From Bifidobacterium aerophilum (GTDB taxonomy: Bacteria; Actinomycetota; Actinomycetes; Actinomycetales; Bifidobacteriaceae): a stretch of DNA of 64,000 nt. A model generated the notes under the pieces. The model saw only the letters and a list, made by a program, of their open reading frames with translations. It did not search any database and was not told the DNA's origin. The stretch lies in NCBI RefSeq assembly GCF_010667685.1, contig NZ_WHZW01000012.1, forward strand, positions 1-64,000. The letters are read 5' to 3'. The translations under genes were made by a program, and so were the position numbers. Positions 9,230-17,023 of the stretch are shown piece after piece. How positions within the stretch are numbered: the stretch's first letter is position 1; each line of letters begins with the position of its first letter.

Positions 9230-10378
9230 TTGGCTGATTCGCGACCATCCCAGCCGTCCGGGCTGCTCGTCATCGACAAGCCGCAGGGCGTGACCAGCCA
9301 CGATCTGGTCGCGGCCGTGCGCGGCGCGTTGCACACCAAAAAGGTAGGCCATGCGGGCACGCTCGACCCGATGGCCACCGGCGTGCTCGTCATCGGATTC
9401 GGCAACGCCACGCGGCTGCTCAACGTCATCGTCGACCATGACAAGACGTACGAGGCGACGATTCGGCTCGGCCGGTCCACGGACAGCGACGACGCCGACG
9501 GTACGCTGCTCGAACCGGCCGAGGCTATGCCCGCATCGCTCGACGGCATCGACCGTGACCTCATCGAACGTACGATCGCCGAGCGTCTCACCGGTCCGAT
9601 CGAACAGGTGCCGAACACGTTCTCCGCGATCAAGATCAACGGCCAGCGCGCCTATGACCTCGCCCGTGACGGCAAGGACGTCGAGCTCAAGGCCCGGCCG
9701 GTCACCATCCACGCGTTCGACGTGCTCGGCATGCGTGCCGGAGTCACCGATGCGACGCGCACCGACGGACCGCTGATCGGCCCCGACGACGCCGATGACG
9801 CCGGCGTGACCGTATTCGATGACGTCGCCGGCGGCGGTACCGACGAACCGTCACGGCAGCACGGCATGGTCCCGGTGATCGACCTCGACGTGCGCGTCAG
9901 CTGCTCGGCCGGCACGTATATCCGTGCGCTGGCGCGCGACCTTGGCGTGCTGCTCGGCTGCGGCGGCTACCTGACCCGTCTGCGCCGCACGCGCGTCGGC
10001 CGGTTCGACCTCGCCTCGCCGGAGTTCTCCGGTCGCGTCGCCACCGCCCATGTCGAATCGCGCACGTTCACGAACCGTGCGGGCGAAACCGTCACCCGCA
10101 ACCGCGCCGTGCTCGACCAGACCGGAGACGAGCTGCTGGCATCGCATGCGCTGACCATGGTCGAGGCCGTGAAGATGACCATGCCGACGGTGGAAATCAC
10201 CGGAGAGGACGCCGCGAACCTGCGATTTGGCCGCCGCATCCCCTATGACGTCCATGGACCGACCGCCGCGTATGTGCCCGATCCGTCCGGCGACGATCGG
10301 TCCGGCGACGTGGCCGCCATCATCGAGCGTGCCAAGCGTGGTGAGGCCAAGCCCGTCGTCGTGTTCGCCGCCGGCTGA
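9230..10378 (+). CDS. truB: tRNA pseudouridine(55) synthase
   Basis: A 382-residue TruB, which converts U55 of tRNAs to pseudouridine. The N-terminus LLVIDKPQGVTSHDLV and the catalytic motif HAGTLDPMATGVLV (Asp46) are textbook, and SAGTYIRALARDLG lies in the second half. The start is a TTG at 9230, five bases after the rbfA stop, with GAGG in the rbfA tail as the likely ribosome-binding site. Residues about 165-210 (GPDDADDAGVTVFDDVAGGG region) look like an insertion relative to the bacterial core. The C-terminal extension resembles the actinobacterial TruB tail. It is co-transcribed with infB-rbfA and probably ribF. Confidence 0.95.
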   Translation: MADSRPSQPSGLLVIDKPQGVTSHDLVAAVRGALHTKKVGHAGTLDPMATGVLVIGFGNATRLLNVIVDHDKTYEATIRLGRSTDSDDADGTLLEPAEAMPASLDGIDRDLIERTIAERLTGPIEQVPNTFSAIKINGQRAYDLARDGKDVELKARPVTIHAFDVLGMRAGVTDATRTDGPLIGPDDADDAGVTVFDDVAGGGTDEPSRQHGMVPVIDLDVRVSCSAGTYIRALARDLGVLLGCGGYLTRLRRTRVGRFDLASPEFSGRVATAHVESRTFTNRAGETVTRNRAVLDQTGDELLASHALTMVEAVKMTMPTVEITGEDAANLRFGRRIPYDVHGPTAAYVPDPSGDDRSGDVAAIIERAKRGEAKPVVVFAAG

Positions 10379-10397
10379 TCTTCCGGCTGATCCTTCC

Positions 10398-10440
10398 GCG
10401 CAGACCAACGCCGACAGTCGGGAACGCGTTGGCTTGCGCG
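10398..10440. repeat. Inverted repeat of the GCGCAnACCAACGC family
   Basis: Arms 10398-10412 (CGCGCAGACCAACGC) and 10426-10440 (GCGTTGGCTTGCGCG) surround a 13-base loop. The only other copy I see is the perfect version at 53626-53675. It lies just after the truB stop and could act as a terminator or an RNA-processing hairpin before ribF, but no T-run follows. Confidence 0.7.
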
Positions 10441-10574
10441 CAGGATGACATCCCTCTAGGCCGCTCTGGGCACACCAGAATGAGGTCGAGTACACTGTCA
10501 TAGGAACGCAACGCCCCCGAATCATACGAATTCATACGAAGCATACGAACCGAACGCCGAACAAGAGGAACATC

Positions 10575-11789
10575 ATGAACATCACCCGACTCACACCCGA
10601 TCCGACCGGACTGGTTGACTGGCCCACCCTGAGCAACGACCGCAAGTCCGTGGTGACGGTCGGCGTGTTCGACGGCATGCATCGCGGCCATCAGGCGGTG
10701 ATCGGACGTGTCGTAGAACTCGCGAAACAGTATGATGCGTTCTCCGTCGTCGTGCTGTTCGATCCGCGGCCGGGCCTCGTGCACGGCTATGCCGCCGCTC
10801 ACGACGGCGCGGAACCGGGCGACGACGTGCGCGACGTGCAGGCGCTCACCGGTGTGGACGAACGCCTGCGCATGATGCGGGATCTCGGTGTCGATCAGGT
10901 GCTCGTCGTACGGTACACGCTCGCCTTCGCGGCGAAGTCGTACCGCTTCTTCCTCGGTCAGATGGTCGGCAAGCTCGGCATGCGCACGCTGGTGCTCGGC
11001 CAGGATGCGGCAATGGGCAAGGACCGCGCCGGCGACGTGAAGGCGATCGCCACGCTGTCGGCCGCCACCGGAGTGTTCGAACTCGACGTGGTGGACGATC
11101 GCGGGCCGGGCCATGTGCGCATTCCCGCCGACGCAAAGCCGCAGATGCCGTCCGAATGGGGCGAACCGGCCGATCCGTTCGCGGCGATGACCAAGGCCGA
11201 GCTGCGCGCGTGGAGCAAGAAGCATCAGGCCAGGTTGCACCGCACCTGGAGCTCCACGAACGTGCGCTACCTGCTCGGTCAGGGCCGCATCGTGGACGCG
11301 AACGAGATTCTCGGACACCGCCACGCCATCGAGGGCACGGTGGTGCACGGCGAGGAACGCGGCCGCACGATCGGATTCCCGACCGCGAACCTCGACGAGG
11401 CCACGGTGACGGGATACCTGCCGGTGGACGGCGTGTACGCGGGTTGGCTGGTCGACATGGGGCCGGCCGATAGTGCGGACGGCAACGATGATGCGCTGAC
11501 TGACCGCGTCGCCTCCGATGACAAGGCTCGCATTGCCGACGGTTCCCCGTGGCGTTGGCCGGCCGCGATCTCGATCGGCACGAAGCCGACGTTCAGCGAG
11601 AAGACCGGTCTGCACGAGCGCGTGGTCGAGGCCTATGCCATCACCGGCGATTGGCTGGAACTCTATGGGCATCGCGTGCGCGTCGAATTCACCGGATTCC
11701 TGCGTCCGCAAGTCAAGTTCGATTCGGCCGACGCGCTTGTGGCCGAACTCGGCCGCAACGTCGAGGAGACCAAGCGTCTGACCGCGTGA
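10575..11789 (+). CDS. ribF: Bifunctional riboflavin kinase/FAD synthetase
   Basis: A 404-residue RibF. The N-terminal FMN adenylyltransferase domain shows TVGVFDGMHRGHQAVIGRV (nucleotidyltransferase GxxxGxH-type motif). The C-terminal flavokinase domain begins near residue 250 with GTVVHGEERGRTIGFPTANL and ends with FTGFLRPQVKFDSADALVAEL. It makes FMN and FAD from riboflavin. AGAGGAACATC precedes the ATG. Two insertions look unusual: about 200-225 (EWGEPADPFAAMTKAEL) and about 295-320 (SADGNDDALTDRVASDDKAR). It is the last gene of the infB block and converges with the ABC transporter genes. Confidence 0.95.
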   Translation: MNITRLTPDPTGLVDWPTLSNDRKSVVTVGVFDGMHRGHQAVIGRVVELAKQYDAFSVVVLFDPRPGLVHGYAAAHDGAEPGDDVRDVQALTGVDERLRMMRDLGVDQVLVVRYTLAFAAKSYRFFLGQMVGKLGMRTLVLGQDAAMGKDRAGDVKAIATLSAATGVFELDVVDDRGPGHVRIPADAKPQMPSEWGEPADPFAAMTKAELRAWSKKHQARLHRTWSSTNVRYLLGQGRIVDANEILGHRHAIEGTVVHGEERGRTIGFPTANLDEATVTGYLPVDGVYAGWLVDMGPADSADGNDDALTDRVASDDKARIADGSPWRWPAAISIGTKPTFSEKTGLHERVVEAYAITGDWLELYGHRVRVEFTGFLRPQVKFDSADALVAELGRNVEETKRLTA

Positions 11790-11819
11790 CCGGTGACGGC
11801 GCGATGGCGCGTCGTCGCG

Positions 11820-11975
11820 CCGAAGTCATCATGATTCCGCCCCGCTGGGATGGTCCTCAGCGGGGCGGAATGCGTGTGAGACCAAGGAACTGCCCCGCTG
11901 GGACGGAGCTTTGCGGGGCAGACCGGCGAAGTCATCATGAATGTGCCCCGCTGGGAAGCATCCCAGCGGGGCACA
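11820..11975. repeat. Tandem hairpin array with CCCCGCTGGG cores (convergent terminator region)
   Basis: Three GC-rich hairpins lie between the convergent ribF and ABC genes: 11834-11847/11858-11871 (14-bp arms), 11890-11898/11913-11921 (9-bp arms), and 11942-11956/11961-11975 (15-bp perfect arms, 4-base loop). The first and third are each preceded by CGAAGTCATCATGA and followed by ATGCGTRTGAGA, so about 106 bases have been tandemly duplicated. They probably terminate transcription from both sides, though T-runs are lacking. Confidence 0.75.
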
Positions 11976-12035
11976 ATGCGTATGAGATCGGGAAACAACC
12001 CCGCGCGGACCCGCGCAAAGGCAGCTCCCGGTCAT

Positions 12036-12830
12036 TCAGTGCCGGAAATGCGCGAAGAACTCGCGCGTCTCCGGATCCTCGGACTCGTCCATCACCTGCT
12101 GTGGCGTGCCGTTCTCGGCGATCACGCCGCGACGCAGCAGCACGATACGGTCCGCGGCGTCATGCGCGAAGCTCATTTCGTGCGTGGCCATCAGAATCGT
12201 CGTGCCCTGCGATTTGAGCTCGGCGACCATGCTCAGCACCTCGCCCACCAGCATTGGGTCGAGCGCCGACGTGATCTCGTCGAGCAGCAGCAGTTCCGGA
12301 TCGGTCATCAGCGCACGCGCGATCGCCACGCGCTGCTGCTGACCGCCTGACAGCTGGTCGGGATACGAGTTCGCCTTTGCGCGCATGCCGATGCGGTCGA
12401 GCAGCTCCAGCGCACGCGTCTCGGCGCGATCGCGGTTCCAGTGATGCACCTTGATCGCGGCCAGCGTGACGTTCCTGAGCACCGTCATGTGCGGGAACAG
12501 GTTGAACTGCTGGAACACGACGCCCACGCGAGCACGGATCTTGTCCTGGTTCGCCCGCGGATCGGTGATGTCGGTGTCGCCCAGCCAGATCTGGCCGTCG
12601 TCGACCTGCTCGAGCAGGTTCACGCACTTCATCAGCGTGGACTTGCCGGAGCCGGACGGGCCGAGCAGGGCCACCACCTCATGCGGCTTGATGTCGAACG
12701 AAATGCCGCGCAACACCTGAGTGGATCCGAACGACTTGCGGATGTTGTCCAGCCGCAGCACCGGCGTGGGCGTGGTCGTGACCAGCCCGTCGCCGGCGCC
12801 GCTGATGTCGGCGATCGTATGCTCGCTCAT
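12036..12830 (-). CDS. Polar amino-acid ABC transporter, ATP-binding protein
   Basis: A 264-residue GlnQ/GluA-type ATPase that powers amino-acid import. It has Walker A GPSGSGKST, signature LSGGQQQRVAIARAL, Walker B ELLLLDEITSALDP and the switch His in LMATHEMSFA. About 25 residues precede the usual family start (PVLRLDNIRKSFG). Its ATG overlaps the permease stop (ATGA), so the two are translationally coupled. The unit is transcribed on the minus strand in the order binding protein, permease, ATPase. The substrate is probably glutamate, glutamine or a related polar amino acid; sequence alone does not decide. Confidence 0.93.
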   Translation of the reverse strand: MSEHTIADISGAGDGLVTTTPTPVLRLDNIRKSFGSTQVLRGISFDIKPHEVVALLGPSGSGKSTLMKCVNLLEQVDDGQIWLGDTDITDPRANQDKIRARVGVVFQQFNLFPHMTVLRNVTLAAIKVHHWNRDRAETRALELLDRIGMRAKANSYPDQLSGGQQQRVAIARALMTDPELLLLDEITSALDPMLVGEVLSMVAELKSQGTTILMATHEMSFAHDAADRIVLLRRGVIAENGTPQQVMDESEDPETREFFAHFRH

Positions 12831-13714
12831 ACCGTGCCTCCGCTCTGCTCACGTTTGCGCAGCCGTTCCGAATACCAGTCGTTGAGCAGGATGAACGGCA
12901 CGCTCATCAGGATGAACAATAGGCTCGCCACCACGTACGGCGTGAAGTTGTACGAGCTTGCCACTTCGATCTGCGCCGCGCGCACCGCGTCCACCGCGCC
13001 CAGCACGGAGATGAGGCCGACGTCCTTCTGCATCGAGATGAAATCGTTCATCAGCGCGGGTGCGACCTTGCGCAACGCCTGCGGCACGACCACCAGCCAT
13101 GTCGTCTGGCCGGCCGTCAGGCCCAGCGAACGCGCGGATGCGCGCTGCGAGGGGTGCACGTCGTTGAAGCCGGCGCGCAGCACTTCGGCAACGTATGCGC
13201 TGTAGCCCATGATCACGGCGATGGTGCCGAGCAGCGACGGGTCGATGCGCTGCTTGGTCAGCTGCAGGCCGGGGATGCCGAAGCCGATCAGATACAGGAT
13301 GACGATCATCGGGATGCCGCGCATGACGGTCGTGTAGATCGCCGCCAGCGCGCGCAGCGGGAACATGACCGGGCTTTTGCTGGTGCGCACGAGCGCGATC
13401 AGCGTGGCGAAGATCGCGACGCCGATCACGGCGACGACCAGGACCTTGAGGTTGAGCCACAGGCCGTCCAGCACTTCGGGGAACGACTTGGCGAAGTATT
13501 CGGCTGAGAAGAACGTCTGCCTAACACGCGGCCAGCCCGGCGACATCTTCAGTCCGACGACGATGATGAGAGCCAGCACGATCGTGCTGACGAGACTCGT
13601 GACCACCGACTTGAGCTGCTGCCGGCGTCGGTATTCACGGCGTGAAAGTTCGACCTCGCTCACCGGCGGCGTTGCGTCGGCGGCGAGGTCTTGCTGGATG
13701 TGCGAATCGACCAT
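12827..13714 (-). CDS. Polar amino-acid ABC transporter, permease
   Basis: A 295-residue HisM/GlnP-type permease with about five or six membrane helices after a 35-residue basic cytoplasmic N-terminus. The coupling (EAA) loop is visible as AEVLRAGFNDVHPSQRASAR followed by SLGLTAGQTTWLVVVPQALR, which docks onto the ATPase. It overlaps the ATPase gene by four bases and starts 37 bases after the binding-protein stop. The ribosome-binding site is weak. It is a single permease gene, so it probably forms a homodimer in the complex. Confidence 0.93.
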   Translation of the reverse strand: MVDSHIQQDLAADATPPVSEVELSRREYRRRQQLKSVVTSLVSTIVLALIIVVGLKMSPGWPRVRQTFFSAEYFAKSFPEVLDGLWLNLKVLVVAVIGVAIFATLIALVRTSKSPVMFPLRALAAIYTTVMRGIPMIVILYLIGFGIPGLQLTKQRIDPSLLGTIAVIMGYSAYVAEVLRAGFNDVHPSQRASARSLGLTAGQTTWLVVVPQALRKVAPALMNDFISMQKDVGLISVLGAVDAVRAAQIEVASSYNFTPYVVASLLFILMSVPFILLNDWYSERLRKREQSGGTV

Positions 13715-13751
13715 GATAGCGATTCTATTGCAGTGGGCGAACCGGTTCGGC

Positions 13752-14621
13752 TTACTTCAGCTCGGCCAGGTCGGTGGTGTACTCGGCCAGCCACTTGTCC
13801 TGCAGCTGCTTGAGCGTACCGTCGGCGGTCAGGTCGTCCACGGCCTTGGTGACGGCCGCGGTGAGCTTGGAATCCTTCGGCAGCACGATGCCCAGGCCGT
13901 CCTTGTCCTCGGAGCCGGCGATGCGGCCGAGCACCTTCGCATCCTTGATCTGCTCGGACTGCACCATGTACACGCTTTCGACGGTGTTGGTCACCAGAGC
14001 GTCGATCTGGCCGGCCTCAAGCGCCTGCGCGAGCGAGGCGTCGTCGTTGAAGGTCTGGATGTCGTCCTTGATCTTGCTCTTGACGATCTGATACGCCTGC
14101 GTGCCGACCATCACGCCGATCACGGCGTCCTTGAGATCGGCGAGCGACTTGGCGGACGCGAACTTGCCGTCCTTCTTCACGACGACCGACTGCGTGTCCT
14201 TGTAGTAGCCGGACGAGAAGTCGACGGCCTGCTTGCGTTCGTCGGTGATGCCGAACTGCTGGATGTTGAGATCCCAGTCCTTGGCGCCCGGGGCAATGGC
14301 CGAGTCGAAGGTGGTGCGGATCCACTTCACGTCGTCCTTCTTGAAACCGAGCTTGGCGGCCACGTCGTAGGCCAGCGCGGCCTCGAAGCCCTCGCCGGAT
14401 TCCGGCTTGTCGTTCATGACCCACGGCTCGTACGCCGGGTCGCCGGTCGCGATGGTGAGCGTGCCGGGGGTGACGGTCTGCTGCGTGATGTCGGAGCTGT
14501 CGGCGTTGGAGTTGGTGTTCGCGTTGTCGTTGCCGGACGTGCCGCAAGCCGCGGAGAACGCGAGCGCGATGACGCTGACGGTCGCGGCGACGGCGCGGAT
14601 GATGCCGTTCTTGTTGAACAT
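13752..14621 (-). CDS. Polar amino-acid ABC transporter, substrate-binding lipoprotein
   Basis: A 289-residue family-3 solute-binding protein. I start it at the ATG at 14621, which has AGAGGAAAACC upstream and gives a clean lipoprotein signal peptide (MFNKNGIIRAVAATVSVIA, lipobox FSAAC with Cys about 25). The mature protein shows LTIATGDPAYEPWV, GFEAALAYDVAAKLGF and the hinge-lobe IGVMVGTQAYQIVK, typical of the GlnH/FliY fold. It captures the amino acid outside the membrane and hands it to the permease encoded next. The open frame extends 30 codons upstream, but that part lacks signal-peptide logic. Confidence 0.93.
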   Translation of the reverse strand: MFNKNGIIRAVAATVSVIALAFSAACGTSGNDNANTNSNADSSDITQQTVTPGTLTIATGDPAYEPWVMNDKPESGEGFEAALAYDVAAKLGFKKDDVKWIRTTFDSAIAPGAKDWDLNIQQFGITDERKQAVDFSSGYYKDTQSVVVKKDGKFASAKSLADLKDAVIGVMVGTQAYQIVKSKIKDDIQTFNDDASLAQALEAGQIDALVTNTVESVYMVQSEQIKDAKVLGRIAGSEDKDGLGIVLPKDSKLTAAVTKAVDDLTADGTLKQLQDKWLAEYTTDLAELK

Positions 14622-14794
14622 GGTTTTCCTCTCTGGATTCTTTCTGTGGTTCTTGCGAACGCGCGTTTTCGGCCGGGCCATGCCGTCGGCCGTTTTGGCG
14701 CAACGCGCCAATTCTACGGCCAGCCCGTTACCGCCGCGCGCCTCGGCCTATCGCAATCATCTATAGCGCGTTATTGGCCGCGAAGAAGCTCGTA

Positions 14795-14844
14795 GTGGCG
14801 GAAAACGCTCGGTGAGGTGCCCGTCACCGAGCGTTTTCCGCCAC
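14795..14844. repeat. Perfect 21-bp inverted repeat
   Basis: Arms 14795-14815 and 14824-14844 are perfectly complementary around an 8-base loop. The inner stem carries GGAAAACGCTCGGTGA. It sits just after the minus-strand cupin gene stop and upstream of the ABC binding protein, so it could stop read-through on the minus strand. No T-run follows either arm. Confidence 0.7.
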
Positions 14845-14862
14845 GCGATCTAAGGGGCCTGC

Positions 14863-15444
14863 CTATTGCAGGGTGAAGCCGTCGAACGTGAAGCCGGGGG
14901 AGACGACGCAGGAGACGAGCGCGTCGCCATGGCCGGGAACGGTGCGCTGCCATACGCCGGCAGGGACGATCGCATGGCCGGCCGGGGTCGCGGTTGCCGG
15001 GTTCGCGTTGGTCTCGACCGATGACGTTGCCGCATTGACGACGGCAGCATCGTCGGTTGATACGAAGGCCGGGTCGGTCGTCGAATCAACCGTCGCATGA
15101 CCAGCGGATTTGCCGGCACCCGCGATGCCCTGTCCGAGTACGATCGACTGGATTTCGGCCGGATCGACGGCCGGCTGATCGCCGCTGCCGCCGAGTTCCA
15201 GCGTGACGGTGGACGGGCCGTGCCACAGCCAGATTTCGTCGGCGTCGACCTTGTGCCAGGCGCTGGCGTCGCCTTCCGGCAGGAGGAAGTAGATCAGCGA
15301 TGCGAGCGGCCGTCCGGAGGTAGGGTCGATGGCCGGTGCCTGCCAGTCGCGCGCGTACCAGCCGCCTTCCGGATGCGCCTCAAGTCCCAGCCGTTCCACG
15401 ACGGAACGCGCGTATTCGCTCATGTTTTCCAGTGCGATGCTCAT
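14863..15444 (-). CDS. Cupin family protein (cupin_5/DUF985-like)
   Basis: A 193-residue single-domain cupin. The start region ARSVVERLGLEAHPEGGWY, then LIYFLLPEGDASAWHKVDADEIWLW, GPSTVTLEL and a final LVSCVVSPGFTFDGFTL match the DUF985 beta-barrel family, whose function is poorly defined. Between the two halves, about 60 residues (109-168, SAGHATVDSTTDPAF through ETNANPATATPAGHAIV) form a low-complexity insertion that the usual proteins of about 140-160 residues lack. AAAGGAATCATC precedes the ATG. It follows the deaminase gene on the same strand, separated by a family A repeat. Confidence 0.8.
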   Translation of the reverse strand: MSIALENMSEYARSVVERLGLEAHPEGGWYARDWQAPAIDPTSGRPLASLIYFLLPEGDASAWHKVDADEIWLWHGPSTVTLELGGSGDQPAVDPAEIQSIVLGQGIAGAGKSAGHATVDSTTDPAFVSTDDAAVVNAATSSVETNANPATATPAGHAIVPAGVWQRTVPGHGDALVSCVVSPGFTFDGFTLQ

Positions 15445-15462
15445 GATGATTCCTTTGCTCTT

Positions 15463-15510
15463 CCCTCCCCTGTACTAGGGGAGGGTGTCAGCGAAGCTGA
15501 CGGGTGGGGT
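15463..15510. repeat. Dispersed hairpin repeat, family A
   Basis: A single copy with a CCCTCCCCT/AGGGGAGGG stem and then the 15-base palindrome GTCAGCGAAGCTGAC, ending GGGTGGGGT. It is nearly identical to the direct copy at 37669-37714. It lies between the deaminase stop and the cupin start, inside a likely minus-strand operon. Confidence 0.8.
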
Positions 15511-15575
15511 ACCGCGGTCAAGGACCGCTGCAATGCGGTATCGGCTTATGGCATATTCCACGTGCGTAAGCCGAA

Positions 15576-16973
15576 TCAGAACGCGCCGTCGTTGTAGACG
15601 ACGCGGCCGGAGATGACGGTCGCGCGGTTCGTGCCGGCGCCGTGACGCACCAGTTCCTCGAGCGTGTCCTCGATGCCGCGCGGCGTGGCCACATAGACCG
15701 GCACATCGAAGAACGCGAGATCGGCCATCGCGCCCGCGTTGATCTGGCCGATGCGGCCGGCGCCGACGTGCATGCCGAGCTCCTGCGCGCCGCCGAGCGT
15801 CATCATGCGGATCAGCCGGTGCGTCAGATCGTCGCCGGCATAGCCCTGCTCGCGGGCCAGATCGTACAGCATCGCCACGTCGTCGAGCACGTCCAGACTC
15901 GGCGAGCTCGACAGCGAATCGGTGCCGACCGCCAGCAGGTTGCCCTCCTCCAGATACTCGCGGATCGGAGCGTCGCGGCCGGTCACGGTGATCCGGTTCG
16001 ATCTCGGGCACAACGCGACGCCCACGCCGCGCTGGCGCAGGATGCGGCGGTCCTCGGCGTCCGCCCACACGCCGTGCGCGATGTGCACGTCCGGGCCGAG
16101 CGAGCCAAGCTGGTCGAGGAACTGGATTGCGGACGCGCCAAGCCCCGCGTCCTTGAGCTGCTGGTAGCTCGACCAGTCCTCATCGCGCCATGCGGCCGCC
16201 GAATACGTCGACAGGGTGTCTTCCTTGCCGTGGGTGCCGGCCTCCATCGGCGTTTCCGCCAAATGGATGTGCAGTCGCATGTCGAGCTGGCGCGCAATGT
16301 CCGGCAGGTCCACGAACGGCGCGGTTTCCAACGTGTACGGCGCGTGCGGGCTGATGCCCACGCTCGGCAGGTCCTCGGCGCGCATGCGCCCCAGATGCCG
16401 CACGAGCTCGCGCACGCCCACCTTGCGCCAGTCGTCGTTATGCCAGTCCATCACCTCCCAGTAGGCCACGCCGTGCATGCCCTGCGAGGCGAGCGCGCCG
16501 GCCGCCTCCGGGTCGGTCACGATGTCGGCCGCGGCGGTGGTGCCCGCCTCGACCATCATGCGCGCGCCCTGTTCGGCCGATGCCTTCCAGTCGCCGGTTT
16601 CGCACAGCTGCTCATACACCGGGTTGAACCCGAGCTCCCAGTCGCGGAAGCTCGAATACGTGCCGCGTCCCACCTCGGCCATATTCGTGTATTGCAGATG
16701 CGTGTGGGCGTTGATCAGGCCCGGCGTGATGATGCCATGCCAGTGGTGCTCCTCGATGTGGGCGTTCGTGGCCATGTCCTGTTTGAGCGTGTCGAGCACC
16801 CAGCGTCGCGTGCCGACATGCACCACACGACTGCCGGCCACGGCGATGGCGCCGTCCATGATCACCGGTCCGGTGACGGGGATGATCAGCGGCGCGCTGT
16901 ACAGCGTCACCTCATTGAGCGGGGCCGGATGCGCGGCCGCATACAACGGGTCGAAATCGTCGGTGTTGGTCAT
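15576..16973 (-). CDS. Amidohydrolase, probable S-adenosylhomocysteine/methylthioadenosine deaminase
   Basis: A 465-residue Zn-dependent amidohydrolase of the TRZ/ATZ/MtaD group. It has INAHTHLQYTNM (metal-binding HxH), GISPHAPYT, LHIHLAETPMEAGTHG (second-lobe His and Glu), IAHGVWADAED and VGTDSLSSSPSLDVLDD (catalytic Asp). Family members such as Thermotoga TM0936 deaminate S-adenosylhomocysteine and 5'-methylthioadenosine to inosine forms. The adjacent upstream gene is an AHCY homologue, which strongly suggests an SAH-related role. There is no good Shine-Dalgarno sequence. Instead TATAAA lies six bases before the ATG on the coding strand, so the mRNA may be leaderless. A generic chlorohydrolase-type deaminase is the alternative. 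Confidence 0.85.
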   Translation of the reverse strand: MTNTDDFDPLYAAAHPAPLNEVTLYSAPLIIPVTGPVIMDGAIAVAGSRVVHVGTRRWVLDTLKQDMATNAHIEEHHWHGIITPGLINAHTHLQYTNMAEVGRGTYSSFRDWELGFNPVYEQLCETGDWKASAEQGARMMVEAGTTAAADIVTDPEAAGALASQGMHGVAYWEVMDWHNDDWRKVGVRELVRHLGRMRAEDLPSVGISPHAPYTLETAPFVDLPDIARQLDMRLHIHLAETPMEAGTHGKEDTLSTYSAAAWRDEDWSSYQQLKDAGLGASAIQFLDQLGSLGPDVHIAHGVWADAEDRRILRQRGVGVALCPRSNRITVTGRDAPIREYLEEGNLLAVGTDSLSSSPSLDVLDDVAMLYDLAREQGYAGDDLTHRLIRMMTLGGAQELGMHVGAGRIGQINAGAMADLAFFDVPVYVATPRGIEDTLEELVRHGAGTNRATVISGRVVYNDGAF

Positions 16974-17023
16974 GGTTCATTTATACCGGTTGGGATGGCG
17001 ATGCCGTGTCGAGGGGGCGGGCG

